Source: Rodentolepis nana (lineage: Eukaryota > Platyhelminthes > Cestoda > Cyclophyllidea > Hymenolepididae). Taken from it: DNA of 24,841 nt. How positions within the stretch are numbered: the first letter of the stretch is position 1; each line of letters begins with the position of its first letter. The stretch covers positions 1 to 24,841 of the forward strand of contig UZAE01000377.1 in assembly GCA_900617975.1 (NCBI GenBank). Reading direction: 5' to 3'. The translations under genes and the position numbers were made by a program. The notes below the pieces were generated by a model. The model saw only the letters and a program-made list of their open reading frames with translations. It did not search any database and had not been told where the DNA came from. This document shows, one piece after another, positions 20,803-24,841 of the stretch.

Positions 20803-22560
20803 ACTGAACTCATTTCACTCAGTCCAGTAAGCATTTATGGCCGTTGTGAATCTTTTTCCTTCAAGTTGTTCGAAATGTGAATTAGGTTTATTGTTTTTTT
20901 CAAATATATGAGCAAGAAATGAACAACACGTCTATCTATTTTAAATGTATTCACCATGTACGTTGGTATTTATGAAGAAATTGGATTATAAGATATACTG
21001 TAACTTTTATAACAAGCAAGATCTCAAACTTAGGCCTAAAAACTAAATTACCCAAGTCATGGCGTCGATGGACAGATTGAATTTAAGTGTAACTGACAGT
21101 TGGGTTTGAACATATAACCAGCTTCATATCTTTCTCTCGATTAGAGACTGTAGTCACACTGGTAATAAGATCAGTAAAATTTATATTTGATAATCTTCAT
21201 GCTCCCACGTTTATTTTCCATTTTCGTCCGTCAAATAGACGTTCCACTTGCGAAATTTAACTGGCCATAATAATGGAATATATACCGTCACAGTTATTAG
21301 AAGTTTGTAGATATATTGTCAATGATAAAGACTCAATAGATAATAGGCATTAATCTAGTTAAATTAAAAATAATTTGGAACGTAAATGTTTGTTTGATTG
21401 CATTGAATATATGAAAATAATTAATACTTGCAGGATACATTATGTTCCAACTTTTATTGCCATTTTTTATGCACTTAACAGGAATAACTTTATTAGAGTT
21501 TGGGCACGGTATCTTGTTTCGATACCCGGTAGTTCGGTCTTTTATTGTTTGCAATTTTTGAAATACATTTGATAAACGGAGTATCGGTTAAAAACTAAAA
21601 TAGGTGACCGCACCGTACAACAACTCACGAGAAATATAACGGAAAATGATAAACTTCACTTGAGAAATTCCTGTTTTCAACAGACTTCAGGCAAACGAGA
21701 TAAAAATTATAGACCAAATTGTATAGCAATGGAATTGATAAATAATTATAAAATTAATCGAATATTGCAGCGCAAGCGCAAATAATGATAAATTTATAAA
21801 TTATAATTTTAAAACTCTAAAGAGCAAATTTATCACATTTTTCTGATTGCGAGAAAGATATATCTAAACTCCCATGTTTGTCGACCCGGAAAAGTTCCAA
21901 TACCTTTGCCATTCTGAAAAGATATTGAGCATGCTAACAAACAAACGACAACCAAAATTATTGTTTATGGATCGTTGTTGAGCATAATGACTTATGAATA
22001 TTGCGTATTGAGTGTTACTGCTCTATGCAAGCACACGTCCTAGGCAAGAAGATGGGTAAACAGTGGTTTCTTTGTGGCAACAATAACTTTTCACTGCTCT
22101 GCATGAACTGAAACTAGATGGAATAGTATTTTTAATTTAAATTAGAACTTTGAGGACTTGAATTAATTTTTTTTAATAAAAAGGAAATATAATCTAATTT
22201 CAAGTTCGAGCAGTTAATACTATATGCTTTAATAAATAAATAACTTATTTTATATAAATGAGGTGGAAAGCTTAAAAATTCAATGTTCTCGTCAAAGTAT
22301 TGAAATGAAACTTGAATTTTGATTTTGTTCTTATACTTTAGATTAAAAGGCAATTAAAAAAATTAACACGCGTGTAATCTATAGAGGAAAAATTAGAGAT
22401 TATTTTAAAATCATTCCCAATTAAGTCTTTCCAAATTTATACTATGTTGCTGCGTTTAATATGCATATTTTGCGTTTGTTTACTTTTTAATGAGGGTAAA
22501 TATTTGGCCAGATTTCAGTGTCTTTTATTCGACCAATCGGATCTTTAGGGAATTTCAGGT

Positions 22561-22615
22561 CTTAATTGCATTTAATTTCACTAGAATAGAACTGGTGCGG
22601 AGTTAACCGAAAAAT
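22561..22615 (+). other. UBE3A: UBE3A exon 1 (5' UTR plus first two bases of the start codon)
   Basis: The transcript start is not determinable. The exon ends ...CCGAAAAAT before the donor GTAAGTTCTTTAG at 22616. Joining its final AT to the first base of exon 2 (G at 22870) creates ATG GAT GAA. An in-frame TAG lies nine codons upstream of that ATG, supporting it as the true start. Confidence 0.6.
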
Positions 22616-22869
22616 GTAAGTTCTTTAGTTTTTAGCCTATTTCATATTATTTATTATATTTTAACGTCTCTCTGTGATTACATAGCTGAGGAAATACTCA
22701 TATTTTTTAACCTTCATATTCATTCATCGACGCTTGACATTGCAGCATTCTTTGAAAATATTTTTTCTAATTATCTTATGCTTTTTTTCATATAAATTTT
22801 ACTTTTCGTGTTTCTTATAAACCTATTCTCCCTTTTTGCTGACCTTATTCTCTCTTATCTCTTTTTTAG
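22616..22869 (+). other. UBE3A intron 1 (254 nt), interrupting the start codon
   Basis: Starts GTAAGT and ends with a strong pyrimidine tract, CTTTTTTAG. A+T-rich and T-rich, with no coding content. Confidence 0.6.
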
Positions 22870-23119
22870 GGATGAAACTAATCGGCAGGCGTTTATTGAA
22901 GAGCGTATTCGACATTATTTCAATCAACTCACTGTTGGTTGTGGCGATTCTACATGCCCGAATCAGAACTGTGCCTCGTCACCTTATTTCGCACACAGGG
23001 GTATTGATAATAACCGAGCAGCTGCATTGTCTCTCCGCCTTCTTGGAGACTCGGAGCCTATGTGTTTTCGTTATTCTAACTCTTCAAACCAAAATTATAC
23101 CTCGGCTCAAGAATTGGAT
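22870..23119 (+). CDS. UBE3A: UBE3A-type ubiquitin ligase, exon 2: AZUL zinc finger
   Basis: UBE3A/E6AP is a HECT-type E3 ubiquitin ligase. This exon encodes its N-terminal AZUL zinc-binding domain, which in the mammalian protein docks on a proteasome subunit. Residues 1-84 run from MDETNRQAFIEERI to QELD, with the donor GGAT|GTAAGT. The signature is HYFNQLTVGCGDSTC-PNQNCAS, matching the family pattern Cys-x4-Cys-x4-Cys. The putative zinc ligands are C25, C30, C35 and a distant C66 (PMCF); spacing to the last Cys is 30 residues against 28 in the human protein as I recall it. The DNNRAAALSLRLL helix also matches. A +1-shifted frame over the same DNA is a shadow. Confidence 0.9.
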
Positions 23120-23186
23120 GTAAGTTTTGTTAAATTATTGAGCTTTACCTTTATCTCTGGTTTTTATTCCTGGCTATCCTATGTAG

Positions 23187-23457
23187 AATCGTCAGGCTAG
23201 AAATACGGGGGCCCAAACTAGCACTGGAAATAATGAACTTATGGATATGCCGGAGACTTCCATTGCTCTACCAGTGCAGGAGGGAATGGATGCTGGCGAT
23301 CCAGATCAGGTGAGGATTGGAGATGTTGAATTTCCAGACACTCTACAAAGTTCCACCTCAACCTCCTCAATCAGCGAAATCGCACCTGCTTTGAGTCGTT
23401 TTCTCCTCCATATTTCTGAAACATCACCACCTACCGAAGCTTGTCCGTCTCTTTCCA
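23187..23457 (+). CDS. UBE3A: UBE3A exon 3: low-complexity linker
   Basis: Begins after TATCCTATGTAG in phase 0 (NRQARNTGAQTS...) and encodes about 90 residues: an Asp/Glu/Pro stretch (MDAGDPDQVRIGDVEFPDTL), then a Ser/Thr-rich segment (SSTSTSSISEIAP) and a Leu-rich helix. It corresponds to the poorly conserved linker after AZUL. Exon 4 starts in phase 1, so the donor must leave one base. A|GTTTTT at 23458 or T|GTCCGT at 23443 would both work, and neither is a strong donor. An in-frame TAG follows at 23463. A second AG nine bases in (TCGTCAG) could remove three residues. Confidence 0.75.
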
Positions 23458-23512
23458 GTTTTTAGTTATTCCCTCTTTTTATTCGTCTAAGGTATCCACT
23501 GTTTTCTTTCAG

Positions 23513-23875
23513 TGACAAATGAGAGTGCAATTCAAACAGATCCTTCTCGACATCACTACTTTTTGGATTTACTGGAGAGTATTACCAAGAGAAATATGCC
23601 TAAAACTGAAGAAGGAGAGGAAGATAATGAATTTCTATCTGCCTCTACAAATATTGTCAGCAAACGGGTGAAAGGACTCACTTTGGCTGAGGTGCAGGAG
23701 TGTATCGAAGAGTGTGAAAGATCCAATCAATGGACCCCTCTTTCTAAACTTATCAGTGAAGTCTTTTATTCTCTCACAGCTCTTGCCAACTCCTTCCCGC
23801 GTGGAGGAGTAGGTGTGGAGAAATCTGTTGATATTGAAATGGGCCCTTCTAAGTCTTCTTCATCCAAAACTGAAG
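23513..23875 (+). CDS. UBE3A: UBE3A exon 4: conserved post-AZUL helical segment
   Basis: Acceptor TGTTTTCTTTCAG, donor GAAG|GTTAGT; 363 nt, phase 1 to phase 1, about 121 residues. The part from GLTLAEVQECIEECERSN through QWTPLSKLISEVFYSLTALA lines up with the human UBE3A segment [38 protein letters not shown]. This is strong independent support for orthology beyond the zinc finger. It ends with an acidic and serine-rich stretch (VDIEMGPSKSSSSKTEG). The catalytic HECT domain, hundreds of residues further on, is not in this window. Confidence 0.9.
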
Positions 23876-24333
23876 GTTAGTTTTAGCTCTTTTTGCTAAT
23901 AATATCTGTTCTTGAACCGCAGCCTTAGTTCACTTGTCATTTGAATTAGGTTTTCGAATTAAATCACCACCAGTTAATACCAGCTCTCGATTCAACTATT
24001 GGCAACTATTGATTATTTTGATGCTTCTGATCTATTTAACTTATGCAGAAAGCTTAGTTCACATCATTTCAAACTCTTTTACTTTCATTTCCTGCCGGAT
24101 AATTGAGAATTCATGTTTTGCTTGCTTGTCAGTGTACCTGTAGAGGTCAGTCCTTTTATGATTTGTGGCAATTTCTGTTTTCCATTCAACCATCACATTC
24201 AAATAGCGGTAAAGTACTTTTTTGCGAGAGTAAAATTGTCGTAGACTTGTCTCCACGTGGTGCACCCCGGACAACGTACCTTCATATGGCAAAAAAGTCT
24301 ATCACTCGGCATTAGATTTGACTTCTATTTATT
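23876..24333 (+). other. Probable UBE3A intron 4, left part
   Basis: Follows the exon 4 donor. Two similar 3'-splice-like segments, GCAG..CTTAGTTCAC, occur at 23919-23933 and 24045-24062. From the first, an in-phase open frame runs about 70 codons (ALVHLSFELGFRIKSPP..., then a very hydrophobic stretch) to TAG at 24141. I cannot match it to UBE3A, so I leave it as non-coding, with a small chance of a lineage-specific exon. Confidence 0.4.
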
Positions 24334-24841
24334 ATGATTAGCTTGAATAAAGGCTATAAGAGAAATCGCCCTCGTCAGGGCGAATCACAACGTCTACAGA
24401 TCCTTCAGAGGAATGCTGGAGGGATATCACAGGACAAAAAGATCCGAGTCCAGAAAATCCTGCAAACCTATGATGTAGAAGCAAACCTATGGAAGCAAAC
24501 ATTTCGGATGACAAACTGAAGTACTACCAATTCCCAGGTTACACCCTGTTCCTTCTACCTAAATACCGGCAAGTTGCAAATGGAATTCTAACTGGAGTAA
24601 AAGAAGGCCTCACCTCACACTACGATCTAATCAAGAGTATGGGCTCGACACAAGACATAGGTGAAATAATCAGATTAAATGTTTGGAAATGTCAAAACCA
24701 CTTCAAAGTATATGCAGTCTATAATCCACCCCTGAATTGTCCCAACTTTGACTTCCTGAACATCTCACACAACACTATAGTATTAGGAGACTTCAACGCC
24801 CATTCCACCAGATGGGGCTACAAGGACACAAACATAGTTGG
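24334..24841 (+). mobile_element. Jockey-like non-LTR retrotransposon fragment: APE-type endonuclease, frameshifted, runs off the window
   Basis: In the element, this domain nicks target DNA for target-primed reverse transcription. The first frame (24334 to about 24476) carries RLQILQRNAGG, with the catalytic-type Asn at 24412-24414. A second frame, offset by two bases and open from 24474 to the edge, carries MEANISDDKLKYYQFPGYTL (metal-binding Glu in MEAN), KYRQVANGILTGVKEGL, then AVYNPP and GDFNAHSTRWGYKD (catalytic Asp/Asn). The order N..E..Y-N-P..GDFNAH is that of APE endonucleases of jockey-clade elements. The frameshift near 24478-24488 makes this copy defective unless it is a sequencing error. 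Reverse transcriptase would lie to the right. Confidence 0.85.

Larger units (their letters stand above)
19472..22560. other. Intergenic region between head-to-head genes (about 3.1 kb)
   Basis: It separates the starts of the minus-strand coiled-coil gene and the plus-strand UBE3A gene and should contain both promoters, though I see no clear TATA or initiator arrangement. It holds a C-rich tract (19930-19951) and one candidate small-gene exon (20688-20802, minus). The part from about 21700 to 22440 is very A+T-rich. Confidence 0.55.

Noticed and set aside
22836..23123. 95-codon plus-strand frame starting in the UBE3A intron
   Set aside because: It overlaps the AZUL exon in a different frame. 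The AZUL frame carries the conserved cysteines, so this one is a shadow.
23923..24143. Possible UBE3A exon 5 (about 73 codons, plus)
   Set aside because: It is in phase with exon 4, but the peptide is strongly hydrophobic, does not align with the UBE3A region expected after exon 4 and ends in a stop. Kept only as a note in the intron entry.
1..24841. CRISPR arrays, prophage, operons or other bacterial systems
   Set aside because: No regularly spaced repeats, ribosome-binding sites or packed ORFs are present; gene structure is clearly eukaryotic.

Overview
The window is eukaryotic, A+T-rich (by eye roughly 60-65% A+T), intron-dominated invertebrate DNA. Coding sequence comes in short exons flanked by GT..AG sites with pyrimidine-rich acceptors, and there are no bacterial-style packed ORFs. 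Three introns in one gene measure 33, 72 and 73 nt. From memory, tapeworm genomes show two intron-length peaks near 36 and 73 nt, so a cestode or other flatworm is my best guess. This is inference, and no sequence search was possible.

Two protein-coding genes lie head to head about 3.1 kb apart. (1) On the minus strand, from about 19471 down to about 3000, I assemble a nine-exon gene whose splice phases agree at every junction. It gives 595 codons of a serine/threonine-proline-rich, coiled-coil protein that I do not recognise. Its introns (33 nt to 5.2 kb) fill most of the left three quarters of the window. (2) On the plus strand, from about 22600, is the 5' part of a UBE3A/E6AP-type ubiquitin ligase gene. 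It shows the diagnostic N-terminal AZUL zinc finger and the following conserved helical segment. Its HECT domain must lie beyond the right edge. The UBE3A start codon is split by the first intron.

At the right end (about 24334-24841) is part of a non-LTR (jockey-like) retrotransposon encoding an APE-type endonuclease. It is broken by a frameshift, lies in the same orientation as UBE3A, and is probably inside one of its introns.

The rest is intronic or intergenic. It contains microsatellites, a striking set of G/C homopolymer runs (up to 24 C), degenerate tRNA-like repeats, a 17-bp inverted repeat and several old diverged repeats. Two further candidate exons (20688-20802 and 15171-15371, both minus) are listed at low confidence. 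The two genes have no visible functional link beyond shared orientation geometry. I found no sign of a CRISPR, operonic or otherwise novel multi-gene system; the most unusual items are the unrecognised coiled-coil gene and its tiny, stop-free introns.
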